Notes: generated from the letters alone by a model not told the origin. DNA of 64,000 nt from Paracoccus shanxieyensis (GCF_009711265.1 NZ_WMII01000002.1:248001-312000); one strand, 5' to 3'. Counted from the first letter of the stretch, positions 44,724 to 54,396 are shown. A program made the numbers and translations.

Positions 44724-45725
44724 TCAGGAGATGCGCGACACCACGAAATCCGCCAGTTCCGACAGGATGTTGCGCAATTCATGGTCGGGCGTGGCCTCAA
44801 GCGCGGTCTTGGCGCGGGCGGCCCAGTCCAAGGCGTCGCGGCGCGCCGCATCCAGTGCGCCACGGCGGCGCAGGATCTCAAGCGCGGTTTCCAGATCGCC
44901 ATCGCTCTGCTGGCCCTTGCCGATGGTGCGGTCCCAGAAGGCGCGCTCATCACCGTCGGCTGCGGCAATCGCCTTGATGACGGGCAGCGTCAGCTTGCGT
45001 TCGCGGAAATCATCCCCGACATTCTTGCCGATCACCTCGGCCGAGCCGCCGTAATCCAGCAGGTCATCGACAATCTGGAAGGCGATTCCCAAGGCATCGC
45101 CGTAATCGAACAAGGCCTGCTGCACGGTCGCATCGACATTGGCAATGACCGCGCCCGCCTCGGTCGCGGCGGAAAACAGCGCCGCGGTCTTGCCGCGCAC
45201 GATCTGGATATAGGTGTCTTCGGTGGTGGCCACATCCTGCGCGGCGGTCAGTTGCAGCACCTCGCCTTCGGCGATGGTGGCGCTGGCATTGGCAAGGATG
45301 CGCATGACCTCCATGCTGCCGGTATCGGCCATCAACTGAAAGCTGCGCGCGAACAGGTAATCGCCGACCAGCACGCTGGACTTGTTGTCCCACAGCAGGT
45401 TCGCGGTCGGACGCCCGCGTCGCTGCTGGCTTTCGTCCACCACGTCATCATGCAAAAGCGTCGCGGTGTGGATGAATTCGACCGCAGCCGCCAGCAGCAG
45501 ATGCGCCTCGCCGCAATAGCCGCACAGCCGCGCGGCCCCCAGCACCAGCATCGGGCGCAGACGCTTGCCGCCCGCCTCGACCAGATGGGCGGTGACCTCG
45601 GGAATGCGCGGCGCGTGACGGCTGGCCATCCGGTCGCGGATCAGCGCGTTCACGGCCTGCATGTCCTTGGCCAGTTCGCTGGCCAGACGGTCCAGCGGCT
45701 TCGAGACGTTTTCGTTCATGCCCAT
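44724..45725 (-). CDS. ispB: Polyprenyl (octaprenyl/decaprenyl) diphosphate synthase
   Basis: 333 residues from ATG 45725 (AAGGGA 7 bp before); MNENV at 45719 is an alternative. It elongates isoprenyl diphosphate chains for the ubiquinone side chain. First Asp-rich motif LLHDDVVDESQQRRG (about 83-97) and second FQIVDDLLDYGGSAE (about 210-224), plus the GKRLRPMLVL basic motif near residue 52. The chain length (C45/C50) cannot be read reliably. The broken phage-like frame begins 39 bp after its stop. Confidence 0.93.
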   Translation of the reverse strand: MGMNENVSKPLDRLASELAKDMQAVNALIRDRMASRHAPRIPEVTAHLVEAGGKRLRPMLVLGAARLCGYCGEAHLLLAAAVEFIHTATLLHDDVVDESQQRRGRPTANLLWDNKSSVLVGDYLFARSFQLMADTGSMEVMRILANASATIAEGEVLQLTAAQDVATTEDTYIQIVRGKTAALFSAATEAGAVIANVDATVQQALFDYGDALGIAFQIVDDLLDYGGSAEVIGKNVGDDFRERKLTLPVIKAIAAADGDERAFWDRTIGKGQQSDGDLETALEILRRRGALDAARRDALDWAARAKTALEATPDHELRNILSELADFVVSRIS

Positions 45726-45800
45726 CTGCCATTCCCTTTTGCTGGCAAGCCATTGCCACGCCATGGACAGCGGCGCAACAGGCGCTTAACTTTTGTCCGT

Positions 45801-46013
45801 ATGAAGGAAGTTTTGCGCACCACCAATCCGCTGCTGATCACCCGCGCCGCCGACCTGCTGGAATCCGAGGGAATCGCCGCATTCCCGCTGGATCAGCACA
45901 TGAGCGTGCTGGAGGGATCCATCGGCATCCTGCCCCGGCGACTGATGGTCGCAGACCGGGATCACTTCATGGCGACGGCCATTCTGCGCGACAATCAGAT
46001 CGGGCATGACTGA
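45801..46013 (+). CDS. DUF2007 small protein
   Basis: 70 residues, ATG 45801. The sequence MKEVLRTTNPLLITRAADLL then ESEGIAAFPLDQHMSVLEGS and a C-terminal RRLMVADRDHFMATAILRD matches DUF2007, small putative signal-transducing proteins related to PII-like folds. It overlaps the downstream methyltransferase start by 8 bp, a pairing common in Rhodobacterales. Function unknown. Confidence 0.85.
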   Translation: MKEVLRTTNPLLITRAADLLESEGIAAFPLDQHMSVLEGSIGILPRRLMVADRDHFMATAILRDNQIGHD

Positions 46014-46755
46014 ACCGCGCCGCGACGGCTTTCTGGGCGGGCGGCTGTCCATCGCGCAGCCCGTGGCGGGCTATCGCGCGGGGGCGGATGCGGTGATGCT
46101 GGCCGCCGCATGTCCCGCGCAGGCAGGCGAAAGCGTGCTTGAACTGGGCTGCGGCGCGGGCACGGCGCTGTTCTGCCTTGGCGCGCGCGTGCCCGGCCTG
46201 CGGCTGACCGGGTTGGAGGTTCAAGACAGCTATGCCGCGCTGGCGCGCGAAAACGCCGACCAGAACGGCATCCCGGCGCGGATCGTCACCGGCGATCTGA
46301 CGCGAATGCCGCCGGAACTGCGCGCGGAAAGCTTTGATCATGTCATCAGCAATCCGCCCTATTTCACCAGCGGCACCGTTGCGCCCGATGCCGGGCGCGG
46401 CACGGCCCGGCATGAAGACGCACCGCTGTCGCTTTGGCTGGAAACCGCGCTGCGCCGGTTGCGCCCCGGCGGCTGGCTGACGCTGATTCACCGCGCCGAA
46501 CGTCTTTCGGTGATTCTGTCCGTTCTGGGGGCAGGGGCGGGCGAGATCACGATCTTGCCAGTCAGCGCGAGGATCGGCCGCGATGCGGGCCGGATTATCG
46601 TTCTGGCGCGCAAGGGGGCAAAGGCGCCGCTGCGGCTGCTTTCGCCCTTTATCATGCATGAAAAACCGTCACATTCCGCCGACGCCGAAGACCTGACTGC
46701 CGAAGCTCACGCCGTTTTGCGCGACGGCGCGCCGCTCAACCTGCGGGGGCGGTGA
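46006..46755 (+). CDS. TrmN6-like SAM-dependent methyltransferase (tRNA1(Val) A37-type)
   Basis: 249 residues. SAM-binding motif I is VLELGCGAGTALFCLG (about 45), and the N6-adenine methylase motif NPPYF is at about residue 115 in FDHVISNPPYFTSGT. The N-terminus FLGGRLSIAQPVAGYRAGAD AVM is the YfiC/TrmN6 start pattern. It probably makes m6A in a tRNA; an alternative is another small RNA or protein. Coupled to DUF2007. Confidence 0.85.
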   Translation: MTEPRRDGFLGGRLSIAQPVAGYRAGADAVMLAAACPAQAGESVLELGCGAGTALFCLGARVPGLRLTGLEVQDSYAALARENADQNGIPARIVTGDLTRMPPELRAESFDHVISNPPYFTSGTVAPDAGRGTARHEDAPLSLWLETALRRLRPGGWLTLIHRAERLSVILSVLGAGAGEITILPVSARIGRDAGRIIVLARKGAKAPLRLLSPFIMHEKPSHSADAEDLTAEAHAVLRDGAPLNLRGR

Positions 46756-46824
46756 TTTCCGATGACAATATGACGATTCTATGTTGGACTTGGTCCTGTT
46801 CGATCAATCCACGAGGAGGACGAT

Positions 46825-46989
46825 ATGTCGGTAGAATCCCACGTTCAGGAGCTTCGCCGCAAACATCAGTCACTTTCAAACCAGATTGAGGCAGCGCATC
46901 GCAGCCCCGCGACGGATGACCTCTCGATCTCGCAGATGAAGAAGGAAAAACTGCGTCTTAAAGAAGAGATCACGCGCCTTTCGCATTGA
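46825..46989 (+). CDS. DUF465 (YdcH-like) small coiled-coil protein
   Basis: 54 residues, ATG 46825 with ACGAGGAGG before. The sequence SVESHVQELRRKHQSLSNQI then MKKEKLRLKEEITRL is a two-helix coiled coil typical of DUF465/YdcH proteins. Function unknown; very abundant in Alphaproteobacteria. A bidirectional terminator follows. Confidence 0.85.
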   Translation: MSVESHVQELRRKHQSLSNQIEAAHRSPATDDLSISQMKKEKLRLKEEITRLSH

Positions 46990-47033
46990 CCGAAAGCTGC
47001 GTCGGATCGTCGACACACTCTTCCAGAACGTGC

Positions 47034-47062
47034 AACGGCCCGCGACAGGATCGCGGGCCGTT
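47034..47062. terminator. Bidirectional hairpin terminator between DUF465 gene and phbB
   Basis: AACGGCCCGCGA (47034-47045), loop CAGGA, TCGCGGGCCGTT (47051-47062): a 12-bp perfect stem, followed on the plus strand by GTGGTTTTC. It is placed between the convergent genes. Confidence 0.75.
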
Positions 47063-47080
47063 GTGGTTTTCAGGCCGGTT

Positions 47081-47806
47081 TCAGACGAAGAACTGTCCGC
47101 CATTCGCCGTGATGGTCGAGCCGGTGATGAAGCCCGCATCCTCTGAGGCCAGAAAGACCACGCAGCGCGCGATTTCCTCGGGCTCGCCCAAGCGGCCGAC
47201 CGGGATTTGCGGGATGATCCGCTCGTTCAGCACCTTTTCGTCGATGGCCCGCACCATCTCGGTTCCGATATAGCCGGGGCAGATCGCGTTGACGGTGATG
47301 CCCGCCCGTGCACCTTCCTGAGCCAGCGCCTTGGTAAAGCCCAGATCGCCCGCCTTGGCCGCCGAATAGTTCGCCTGTCCAGCCTGACCTTTCTGGCCGT
47401 TGATCGAACTGATATTGACGATTCGCCCGAATTTGCGGTCGCGCATGCCAGACCAGACCGGATGGGTCATGTTGAACACCCCCGTCAGGTTGGTGTCGAT
47501 CACTTCCTTCCACTGCGCGGGTGTCATCTTGTGAAACATCGCATCGCGGGTGATCCCGGCATTGTTCACCAGAACCGCAATCGGCCCCAACTCCTCTTCG
47601 ACCTGAGCGATGCCAGCGGTGCAGGCATCGTAATCGGCGACCGACCATTTATAGGTCTTGATGCCGGTTTCGTCGGTGAATGCGCGCGCGGCATCGTCAT
47701 TGCCCGCGTAATTCGCCGCCACCGTATATCCTGCCGCCTGAAGCGCCTTCGAGATGGCCGCGCCAATCCCGCGCGACCCGCCGGTCACCAATGCAACCTT
47801 CGCCAT
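47081..47806 (-). CDS. phbB: Acetoacetyl-CoA reductase PhbB
   Basis: 241 residues, ribosome binding site GGGGGGAGAACT. It reduces acetoacetyl-CoA to (R)-3-hydroxybutyryl-CoA with NADPH for polyhydroxybutyrate. Short-chain dehydrogenase motifs: TGGSRGIGAAIS (cofactor), NNAGITRDAMFHKMT, catalytic Ser in NISSINGQKGQAGQ and Tyr/Lys in NYSAAKAGDLG. The IN-G-QKGQ-GQ block is diagnostic for PhbB over FabG. phbA lies 88 bp upstream. Confidence 0.96.
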   Translation of the reverse strand: MAKVALVTGGSRGIGAAISKALQAAGYTVAANYAGNDDAARAFTDETGIKTYKWSVADYDACTAGIAQVEEELGPIAVLVNNAGITRDAMFHKMTPAQWKEVIDTNLTGVFNMTHPVWSGMRDRKFGRIVNISSINGQKGQAGQANYSAAKAGDLGFTKALAQEGARAGITVNAICPGYIGTEMVRAIDEKVLNERIIPQIPVGRLGEPEEIARCVVFLASEDAGFITGSTITANGGQFFV

Positions 47807-47857
47807 AGTTCTCCCCCCGCATTAAAAAGTCAGTAAGATTACGTTATCAATAGCGGT

Positions 47858-47884
47858 GCTGCGCGCAAGATAATTGCGCGCAGC
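47858..47884. repeat. Stem-loop in the phbA-phbB intergenic gap
   Basis: GCTGCGCGCAA (47858-47868), loop GATAA, TTGCGCGCAGC (47874-47884): a perfect 11-bp stem 10 bp past the phbA stop, without a T-run. It could protect phbA mRNA or reduce read-through into phbB. Confidence 0.65.
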
Positions 47885-47894
47885 GGCTGAAATC

Positions 47895-49067
47895 TTAACG
47901 TTCCAGACACATGGCAACGCCCATGCCGCCGCCGATGCACAAAGTGGCAAGGCCCTTCTGTGCGTCGCGCCGCTTCATTTCAAACAGCAGCGTGTTCAGG
48001 ATCCGCGCGCCCGAGGCGCCGATCGGGTGGCCGATGGCGATGGCGCCGCCGTTCACGTTCACGATGTCGGGGTTCCAGCCCATGTCCTTGTTGACCGCGC
48101 AGGCCTGGGCGGCAAAGGCTTCGTTCGCCTCAACCAGATCCAGATCACCGACCGACCAGCCGGCCTTTTCCAGCGCCTTGCGGCTGGCCGGGATCGGGCC
48201 GCTGCCCATGATCGCCGGATCGACGCCTGCGGTGGCATAGGACGCGATGCGGGCCAAGGGCGTCAGGCCGCGGCGCGCGGCTTCGTCCTCGGTCATGATC
48301 AGCAGCGCCGCCGCGCCGTCATTCAGCCCCGAGGCATTGCCAGCCGTCACGCTGCCATCCTTGGTAAAGGCGGGGCGCAGCTTTTCCATCGCGTCCAGCG
48401 TGGCGCCATGGCGGATATATTCATCGGCATCGACGACGATGTCGCCCTTGCGGGTCTTGATGGTCACCGGCGCGATTTCATCGGCAAAGCGGCCAGCCTT
48501 CTGCGCGGCCTCGGCCTTGTTTTGCGACTCGGTCGCGAACTGGTCCTGCACCGCGCGCGAGATGTCCCATTTATTGGCCACATTCTCGGCGGTCTGGCCC
48601 ATGTGATAGTCATGGAAGGCGTCCCACAACCCGTCGCGGATCATGGTGTCCAGCAGCTTCATGTCGCCCATCTTCTGGCCGGCCCGGATATAGGCGGCAT
48701 GGGGCGACAGCGACATGGATTCCTGACCGCCCGCGATGACGATCTTGGCGTCGCCCAGCAAGACCTGCTGCGCGGCCAAGGCCACGCTGCGCAGGCCCGA
48801 GCCGCAGACCTGATTGATCGACCATGCGGACGATTCCTGCGGCAGACCCGCCTTGATATGCGCCTGACGCGCCGGGTTCTGGCCCTGACCTGCGGTCAGC
48901 ACCTGCCCCAGAATGGTTTCCGAAACCTCGGCCGCGTCCACTCCGGCGCGTTCCAGCACGGCCTTCAGGACCACGGCGCCAAGGTCATGCGCGGGCGTAT
49001 TCGCGAATGCGCCCAGAAAGCTGCCCACCGGCGTTCGAGCGGCAGATACGATCACGGCTTTGGTCAT
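47895..49067 (-). CDS. phbA: Acetyl-CoA acetyltransferase (beta-ketothiolase) PhbA
   Basis: 390 residues, ribosome binding site AAGGAGCAAACC. It condenses two acetyl-CoA to acetoacetyl-CoA. The acylated Cys is in [16 protein letters not shown] (about 88), the conserved [19 protein letters not shown] (about 345) carries the His, and the second Cys is in [18 protein letters not shown] at the end. Same transcript direction as phbB, the standard PHB pair. Confidence 0.96.
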   Translation of the reverse strand: MTKAVIVSAARTPVGSFLGAFANTPAHDLGAVVLKAVLERAGVDAAEVSETILGQVLTAGQGQNPARQAHIKAGLPQESSAWSINQVCGSGLRSVALAAQQVLLGDAKIVIAGGQESMSLSPHAAYIRAGQKMGDMKLLDTMIRDGLWDAFHDYHMGQTAENVANKWDISRAVQDQFATESQNKAEAAQKAGRFADEIAPVTIKTRKGDIVVDADEYIRHGATLDAMEKLRPAFTKDGSVTAGNASGLNDGAAALLIMTEDEAARRGLTPLARIASYATAGVDPAIMGSGPIPASRKALEKAGWSVGDLDLVEANEAFAAQACAVNKDMGWNPDIVNVNGGAIAIGHPIGASGARILNTLLFEMKRRDAQKGLATLCIGGGMGVAMCLER

Positions 49068-49253
49068 GGTTTGCTCCTTCCCCCTTAACGGCCGGAAGCT
49101 CCGGCTTTGGGCAAACCGTTGCCGTTTCGACAGGTAAGGTCAAGCGCACATCCGCCAGTGCCGGTCACACCGGCCTGCGGCAATCTGGCGCGCTTTCGGC
49201 AAAGCGGATGGGCACCGACGCTTTGCAATCGCAGCGGTGCAGCCATCTTGTCG

Positions 49254-50081
49254 TCAGGTCCGCCGTGCCGCCGAATTCGGCGAACGCCATGGCGGCACGA
49301 TGGTCGGCGCGCCGAAGTAATATCCCTGCAGGCAATCGATGCCCATGTCGATCAGGAAGGCCGCATCATCCGCCGTTTCAACCGATTCCGCGACGGTGAA
49401 CATGTCGAAATGATGCGCGATGGCCTGCAAGGCGCGCGTCAGAACCTGATTGTCGCGCTGGGTGCAGATTTCCCGGATGAACTGCCCGTCGATCTTGATC
49501 ATGTCGAAGCAGAAATCGCGCAGATAGCGGAACGAGGTATAGCCCGCGCCGAAATCATCCAGCGCGAAGCTGACGCCCTGCGCCTGCAATTCCTGCATGA
49601 AGCGGCCCACGACATCCGGCATCCCCATCGCCGAGCTTTCGGTGATTTCCAGAATCAGCCGTTCCGAGATGCGGGCATCTTCGCCGATCCCGTCGCGCAG
49701 CGTGCGCAGCCATGCCGGATAGCCGATGGACCGTGCCGACATGTTGATCGACAACCGCAGCGAGGGTTCATCGGCCAGCGCCTTCAGCCCCAGCGACAGC
49801 GCCAAACAGTCGATCTGGCGCCCAAGCTCGGTCGTTTCGGCCAGCGGCATGAAGTCGCGCAGCGGAATGATGCGACCCGTTTCGTCGATGATCCGGATCA
49901 GGCCTTCGTGAAAGGCGATGTTTTCGGGCCGTTCGGCCTGCACGATGGGCTGGTAGGCCAGCACCGCGTCGGCGCGGGTCACCGCCCGGCGCACGGTCGC
50001 CATCGTGACCCGCGATTGCTGGTCGATGGCGAAGTCCAGCGGGGATCCGCCGTCGTTCTTTGAATCAGTTCTGTCGGTCAT
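49254..50081 (-). CDS. EAL-domain cyclic-di-GMP phosphodiesterase (stand-alone)
   Basis: 275 residues, AGGAG 8 bp before the ATG. The EAL domain fills nearly the whole protein: metal Glu in FHEGLIRI (EAL as EGL), NMSARSIGYPAW (SxN region), EITESS, DDFGAGYTSFRYL, catalytic Lys in MIKIDGQFI, and VAESVET. All catalytic residues I can place are present, so it is likely active. No GGDEF, PAS or membrane segment is seen; input must come through the N-terminal 35 residues or a partner. Confidence 0.9.
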   Translation of the reverse strand: MTDRTDSKNDGGSPLDFAIDQQSRVTMATVRRAVTRADAVLAYQPIVQAERPENIAFHEGLIRIIDETGRIIPLRDFMPLAETTELGRQIDCLALSLGLKALADEPSLRLSINMSARSIGYPAWLRTLRDGIGEDARISERLILEITESSAMGMPDVVGRFMQELQAQGVSFALDDFGAGYTSFRYLRDFCFDMIKIDGQFIREICTQRDNQVLTRALQAIAHHFDMFTVAESVETADDAAFLIDMGIDCLQGYYFGAPTIVPPWRSPNSAARRT

Positions 50082-50174
50082 GCCAAGGACTCCTGTCTTT
50101 AGCCGGAAGTCTGGCGATCATTGCCTAAGATCGGGTAAAGCTGGGCTTGTTTCTGGATTCAGGGTTAACGGATT

Positions 50175-50753
50175 ATGGCCGAGACACGCTGCTCATGGTG
50201 CGGGACGGACCCGCTTTACGTCGCCTATCACGACACCGAATGGGGCGTGCCGGAATACGATTCGCGCGCCCTTTGGGAAAAGCTGGTGCTGGACGGGTTT
50301 CAGGCCGGGCTCAGCTGGATCACCATCCTGCGCAAGCGCGACAGCTTCCGCGAGGTGTTCGAGGGCTTCGACCCGCAGCGCGTCGCGAACTGGGGCGAGG
50401 CAGAGATCGCCCGCGCCCTGCAAAACCCCGGCATCATCCGCCATCGCGGCAAGATCGAGGCCACCGTCACCGGCGCGCGCGCCTATCTGCGGATCGAGGC
50501 CGGGCAGGGCTTTTCGCCCTTCATCTGGTCCTTCGTCGGCGGCAGACCGTTGCAGACGAACCGCGCCAGCATGGCCGAGGTGCCGACCCAGACCCCGGAA
50601 TCGCAGGCCATGTCCAAGGCCCTGAAACAGCAGGGCTTCAAGTTCTGCGGCCCGGTCATCACCTATGCCTTCATGCAGGCCTGCGGGCTGGTCAACGATC
50701 ACATGACCGCCTGCCCGCAGCACGCTCAGGTCAGGGCACTTTCGCCTGATTGA
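50175..50753 (+). CDS. tag: DNA-3-methyladenine glycosylase I
   Basis: 192 residues. Tag removes 3-methyladenine from alkylated DNA. Zinc site: CSWC (residues 6-9) with His and Cys near the end (NDHMTACPQH). Family core: YHDTEWGVPEYDSRALWEKL, the catalytic region LDGFQAGLSWITILRKRDSF and GFKFCGPVITYAFMQACGLV. Its end overlaps the convergent thioredoxin gene by 23 bp. Confidence 0.95.
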   Translation: MAETRCSWCGTDPLYVAYHDTEWGVPEYDSRALWEKLVLDGFQAGLSWITILRKRDSFREVFEGFDPQRVANWGEAEIARALQNPGIIRHRGKIEATVTGARAYLRIEAGQGFSPFIWSFVGGRPLQTNRASMAEVPTQTPESQAMSKALKQQGFKFCGPVITYAFMQACGLVNDHMTACPQHAQVRALSPD

Positions 50754-51288
50754 TCAGCGTCTTGGCTGCATCTGACGACCAGTCCGCGCCGCCGATCAGA
50801 CGGGCGATTTCATTGCCGTCGCGGTCGATCAGCACGGTCACGGGCATGCCCATCACGCCCATCTGCCGGGCCAGCGCCTGCCGCGGGTCCAGCAGCACGG
50901 GCAGGTTTTCGATCTTCTGCTCGGACAGGAATTTCTTCACGGCGGGGGGCGGGTTGTGACCTGCGGCAATCGCCACGACCTGAAAGTCGTCGCCGCCCAG
51001 ATCGGCCTGAAGCCTGTCCAGCGAGGGCATTTCTTCGCGGCAGGGCGCGCACCATGTCGCCCAGAAATTCAGAAGCACCACCTTGCCCTTGTAATCGGCC
51101 AGCGAATGCGTGCCGCCTTGCGGATCGGTGAAGCTGGTGTCGGGAACCGGGGTGGGGTCGGTCTGCGCCAGCTTGGCCAAGCCGCCGTCATGCGCGGCCT
51201 GCCAGTCGATTTCCTTTGCGAAAGCCGGGGCAAACGCCGTGTTTGCACCAAGCAGCAGTGCCGTATAAAGAACCAGCGAACGCAGCAT
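50731..51288 (-). CDS. tlpA: TlpA/ResA-like periplasmic thioredoxin
   Basis: 185 residues. Signal peptide about 1-24. The thioredoxin fold has WCAPC in [20 protein letters not shown] (about 75-85) and the cis-Pro in [15 protein letters not shown]. TlpA-like proteins reduce disulfides on exported cytochrome or copper-centre proteins. In Rhodobacterales this gene is often next to argH, as here (divergent). Confidence 0.9.
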   Translation of the reverse strand: MLRSLVLYTALLLGANTAFAPAFAKEIDWQAAHDGGLAKLAQTDPTPVPDTSFTDPQGGTHSLADYKGKVVLLNFWATWCAPCREEMPSLDRLQADLGGDDFQVVAIAAGHNPPPAVKKFLSEQKIENLPVLLDPRQALARQMGVMGMPVTVLIDRDGNEIARLIGGADWSSDAAKTLINQAKVP

Positions 51289-51308
51289 TCCACCCCCAAG
51301 GATCCGTC

Positions 51309-52709
51309 ATGACCAAGCAGCCCAGCCCGACCGCCAACCAGATGTGGGGGGGCCGTTTTGCCGCCGGGCCGGATGCGATCATGGAGGCGATCAATGCCTC
51401 GATCAGCTTCGACCAGCGGCTCTATGCCCAGGACATCCGGGGCAGCCGCGCCCATGCCGCGATGCTGGCGGCACAAGGCATCATCAGCGATAACGATGCC
51501 AAGGCCATCGGGGAAGGGCTGCTCACGGTCTTGTCAGAGATCGAGGCCGGGGATTTCCCGTTCCAGACCGCGCTGGAAGACATCCACATGAACGTGGAAT
51601 CGCGCCTGAAACAGATCATCGGCGAACCGGCGGGGCGGCTGCACACCGCGCGGTCGCGCAACGATCAGGTGGCGACGGATTTCCGGCTGTGGGTGCGCGA
51701 TCAGGCCGATGCCGCGATCACCGGGCTGGATGCGCTGATCCGCGTGGCGCTGGATCAGGCCGAAAAGGGTGCCGATTGGGTGATGCCCGGCTTCACCCAT
51801 CTGCAGACCGCCCAGCCCGTCACATGGGGCCATCACATGATGGCCTATGTCGAGATGTTCGGCCGCGACCTGTCGCGGTTTCAGGATGCGCGCAAGCGGA
51901 TGAATGAATCGCCCCTTGGCGCGGCCGCGCTGGCCGGCACGGGCTTTGCCATCGACCGCGAGGCCACGGCGCAGGCCCTGGGCTTTGACCGTCCGATGGC
52001 CAACAGCCTTGATGCCGTCAGCGACCGGGATTTCGCGCTGGAATTCCTTTCGAGCGCCGCGATCTGTGCTGTCCACCTGTCGCGGCTGGCCGAAGAACTG
52101 GTGATCTGGTCCTCGGCCCAGTTCCGGTTCGTCACCATGTCGGACCGGTTCTCGACCGGCTCGTCGATCATGCCGCAGAAGAAGAACCCCGATGCGGCGG
52201 AACTGATCCGGGCCAAGATCGGGCGGATTCTGGGCGCCGCCGTGGCGCTGTTCGTGGTGATGAAGGGCCTGCCCTTGGCCTATTCCAAGGACATGCAGGA
52301 AGACAAGGAACAGGTCTTTGACGCGGCCGACAACCTGATGCTGGCTGTGGCCGCGATGACCGGCATGCTGGCGGATCTGTCGGCGAACAAGGACCGGCTG
52401 GAGGCTGCGGCGGGTTCGGGCTTTTCCACCGCCACCGATCTGGCCGACTGGCTGGTGCGCGAGGCGGGGCTGCCCTTCCGCGACGCCCATCACGCGACCG
52501 GCGCGCTTGTCGCCATGGCCGAGCAGGCGGGCGTCGATCTGCCGGAACTGACGCTTCAGCAGATGCAATCGGTCAATCCGGCCATCACGGAAGATGTGTT
52601 CAAGGTGCTGGGCGTGCATAATTCGGTCGCCTCGCGCATGTCCTATGGCGGCACGGCCCCGGCGCAGGTGCGCGCGCAGATCGCGCGCTGGAAGGAGAAG
52701 CTGGCATGA
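51309..52709 (+). CDS. argH: Argininosuccinate lyase
   Basis: 466 residues from ATG 51309; the longer frame from 51216 is antisense to tlpA. ArgH splits argininosuccinate into arginine and fumarate, the last step of arginine synthesis. Motifs: start [34 protein letters not shown] (about 110), [17 protein letters not shown] (about 160) and the fumarase-superfamily signature [15 protein letters not shown] (about 285). Its stop overlaps the lptM start (ATGA). Confidence 0.97.
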   Translation: MTKQPSPTANQMWGGRFAAGPDAIMEAINASISFDQRLYAQDIRGSRAHAAMLAAQGIISDNDAKAIGEGLLTVLSEIEAGDFPFQTALEDIHMNVESRLKQIIGEPAGRLHTARSRNDQVATDFRLWVRDQADAAITGLDALIRVALDQAEKGADWVMPGFTHLQTAQPVTWGHHMMAYVEMFGRDLSRFQDARKRMNESPLGAAALAGTGFAIDREATAQALGFDRPMANSLDAVSDRDFALEFLSSAAICAVHLSRLAEELVIWSSAQFRFVTMSDRFSTGSSIMPQKKNPDAAELIRAKIGRILGAAVALFVVMKGLPLAYSKDMQEDKEQVFDAADNLMLAVAAMTGMLADLSANKDRLEAAAGSGFSTATDLADWLVREAGLPFRDAHHATGALVAMAEQAGVDLPELTLQQMQSVNPAITEDVFKVLGVHNSVASRMSYGGTAPAQVRAQIARWKEKLA

Positions 52710-52858
52710 CGCAATACATGCTGTTTGCGGGGCTGGCCCTGCTGCTTGCCACGCTGTCGGGCTGCGGCGCAGACGGCGCGCCGACCCGGCCCGACGATCC
52801 GCCGCCGGGCCTTCATGTCAGCGGAGAGGCGCGTTTTGGCACAGTCGCGGGACTTTGA
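52706..52858 (+). CDS. lptM: Small lipoprotein, LptM (YifL) candidate
   Basis: 50 residues starting inside the argH stop (ATGA). Short hydrophobic signal, lipobox LSGC (about Cys20), then [15 protein letters not shown], which fits the LptM pattern Cys-Gly-x-x-Gly-x-P followed by a short tail. In E. coli LptM assists LptD disulfide maturation and lies next to dapF in the lysine pathway; here it lies before lysA, which supports the call. Confidence 0.7.
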   Translation: MTQYMLFAGLALLLATLSGCGADGAPTRPDDPPPGLHVSGEARFGTVAGL

Positions 52859-53114
52859 TCTGACGCCCCTGCGGCTGGTCTGGCTGGCTTTGGCGCTGCT
52901 GGGGGCCGGGCTGGGGCTGGCCACCGGCGAGGTTTTCTGGCGTGGGGCCAACGCATCCGAGATCGTGGCCGAGCTTGCGCTGGTGACATGGTGCCTGCTG
53001 GAAACCACGGTGCGCCGCAACTGGCTGGCGCTGTTGACGATTCCGGCGCTGGCGCTGGGGATCGGTTGCGCGTTGCCGCTTTATCTTTTCATCCGCTCTC
53101 GCAGGATCGCCTGA
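52836..53114 (+). CDS. Small membrane protein (DUF2834-like)
   Basis: 92 residues if started at TTG 52836, which has GGAGAGG 6 bp before; ATG 52815 is the alternative. Three hydrophobic helices: about 13-30, 40-58 and 63-82, ending LGIGCALPLYLFIRSRR, a pattern seen in DUF2834 proteins. Function unknown. It overlaps lptM by 23 bp and its stop overlaps the lysA start as TGATG, so it is locked into the argH-lysA operon. Confidence 0.65.
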   Translation: MAQSRDFDLTPLRLVWLALALLGAGLGLATGEVFWRGANASEIVAELALVTWCLLETTVRRNWLALLTIPALALGIGCALPLYLFIRSRRIA

Positions 53115-54379
53115 TGGATCATTTCAATTATGTCGACGGTGTGCTGTGCGCCGAAGATGTGCCGCTGTCCCGCATCGCCGCCGAAGTGGGCACGCCGGTC
53201 TATGTCTATTCGGCCGCGACGCTGACCCGGCATTTCAAGCTGTTTCAGACGGCGCTGGACTGGACCGACCATCTGGTGTGCTTTGCCGTCAAATCGAACA
53301 GCAATCTGGCGGTGCTGAAGCTGCTGGGCGATCTGGGCGCGGGCATGGATATCGTCTCGGCCGGGGAATATGCCCGGGCCAAGGCGGCGGGCGTGCCGGG
53401 CGAACGCATCGTGTTTTCCGGCGTGGGCAAGACCGCGCCCGAGATGCGCATGGCGCTGGAAGGCGGCATCCGCCAGTTCAACGTCGAATCCGAGCCCGAG
53501 CTGGAACTGCTGTCGCAGGTCGCGGCCTCGCTGGGGGTTGTCGCGCCCGTTGCGGTGCGGGTGAACCCCGACGTGGACGCCAAGACGCATGAAAAGATCG
53601 CGACGGGGAAATCGGAAAACAAGTTCGGCATCCCCATCGCCAAGGCGCGCGCGGTCTATGCCCGCGCGGCCGCCCTGCCGGGGATTAAGGTCGTGGGCAT
53701 TGACATGCATATCGGCAGCCAGCTGACCGATCTGGAGCCCTATCGCGCCGCCTATGCGAAGATGGCCGATCTGACCCGCGCGCTGCGCGCCGATGGCCAT
53801 GACATCCGCCGTCTGGACATGGGCGGCGGGCTTGGCATCCCCTATCGCCGCGACAACAGCGCGCCGCCCTTACCCATCGAATACGGGCAGGTCATCCGCG
53901 AGGCGGTGGGCGATCTGGGCTGCGAGATCGAGATCGAGCCGGGGCGCAATATCTCGGGCAATGCCGGGGTTCTGCTGTCGAGCGTCATCTATCTGAAAGA
54001 GGGGGAGGGCCGGGACTTCCTGATCCTTGACGCGGCCATGAACGATCTGATCCGGCCCGCGATGTATGCCGCGTATCACGACATCGTGCCGGTGATCGAG
54101 GCGGTGCCGGGGGCTGCCGTCGCGTCCTATGACGTGGTGGGCCCGGTCTGCGAGACGGGCGACACCTTCGAGAAGGCTGTGCAGCTGCCCGATCTTGCGG
54201 CAGGCGATCTGGTGGCGCTGCGCTCGGCCGGGGCATATGGGGCGGTGATGGCCTCGGAATACAACTCTCGCCCGCTGGTGCCCGAGGTTCTGGTGCAGGG
54301 CGATCAATTCGCCGTCATCCGGGCGCGACCGACGCTTGAGGAAATGCTGGGACGCGATACCATCCCGGAATGGCTGTAA
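53114..54379 (+). CDS. lysA: Diaminopimelate decarboxylase
   Basis: 421 residues from ATG 53114. LysA makes lysine from meso-diaminopimelate using PLP. The PLP lysine is in LVCFAVKSNSNLAVL (about 55), with phosphate loop DMGGGLGIPY and EPGRNISGNAGVL, and the second-subunit active site residues in GPVCETGDTFEKAV and AGAYGAVMASEYNSRPL. The hairpin element behind it acts as a terminator. Confidence 0.96.
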   Translation: MDHFNYVDGVLCAEDVPLSRIAAEVGTPVYVYSAATLTRHFKLFQTALDWTDHLVCFAVKSNSNLAVLKLLGDLGAGMDIVSAGEYARAKAAGVPGERIVFSGVGKTAPEMRMALEGGIRQFNVESEPELELLSQVAASLGVVAPVAVRVNPDVDAKTHEKIATGKSENKFGIPIAKARAVYARAAALPGIKVVGIDMHIGSQLTDLEPYRAAYAKMADLTRALRADGHDIRRLDMGGGLGIPYRRDNSAPPLPIEYGQVIREAVGDLGCEIEIEPGRNISGNAGVLLSSVIYLKEGEGRDFLILDAAMNDLIRPAMYAAYHDIVPVIEAVPGAAVASYDVVGPVCETGDTFEKAVQLPDLAAGDLVALRSAGAYGAVMASEYNSRPLVPEVLVQGDQFAVIRARPTLEEMLGRDTIPEWL

Positions 54380-54396
54380 GCGGCCGATGCGCCGCG

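Noticed and set aside
43275..45800. Very long plus-strand frame over the broken phage-like gene and ispB
   Set aside because: Antisense shadow of both genes; only its last 70 codons (45801-46013) are the real DUF2007 gene.
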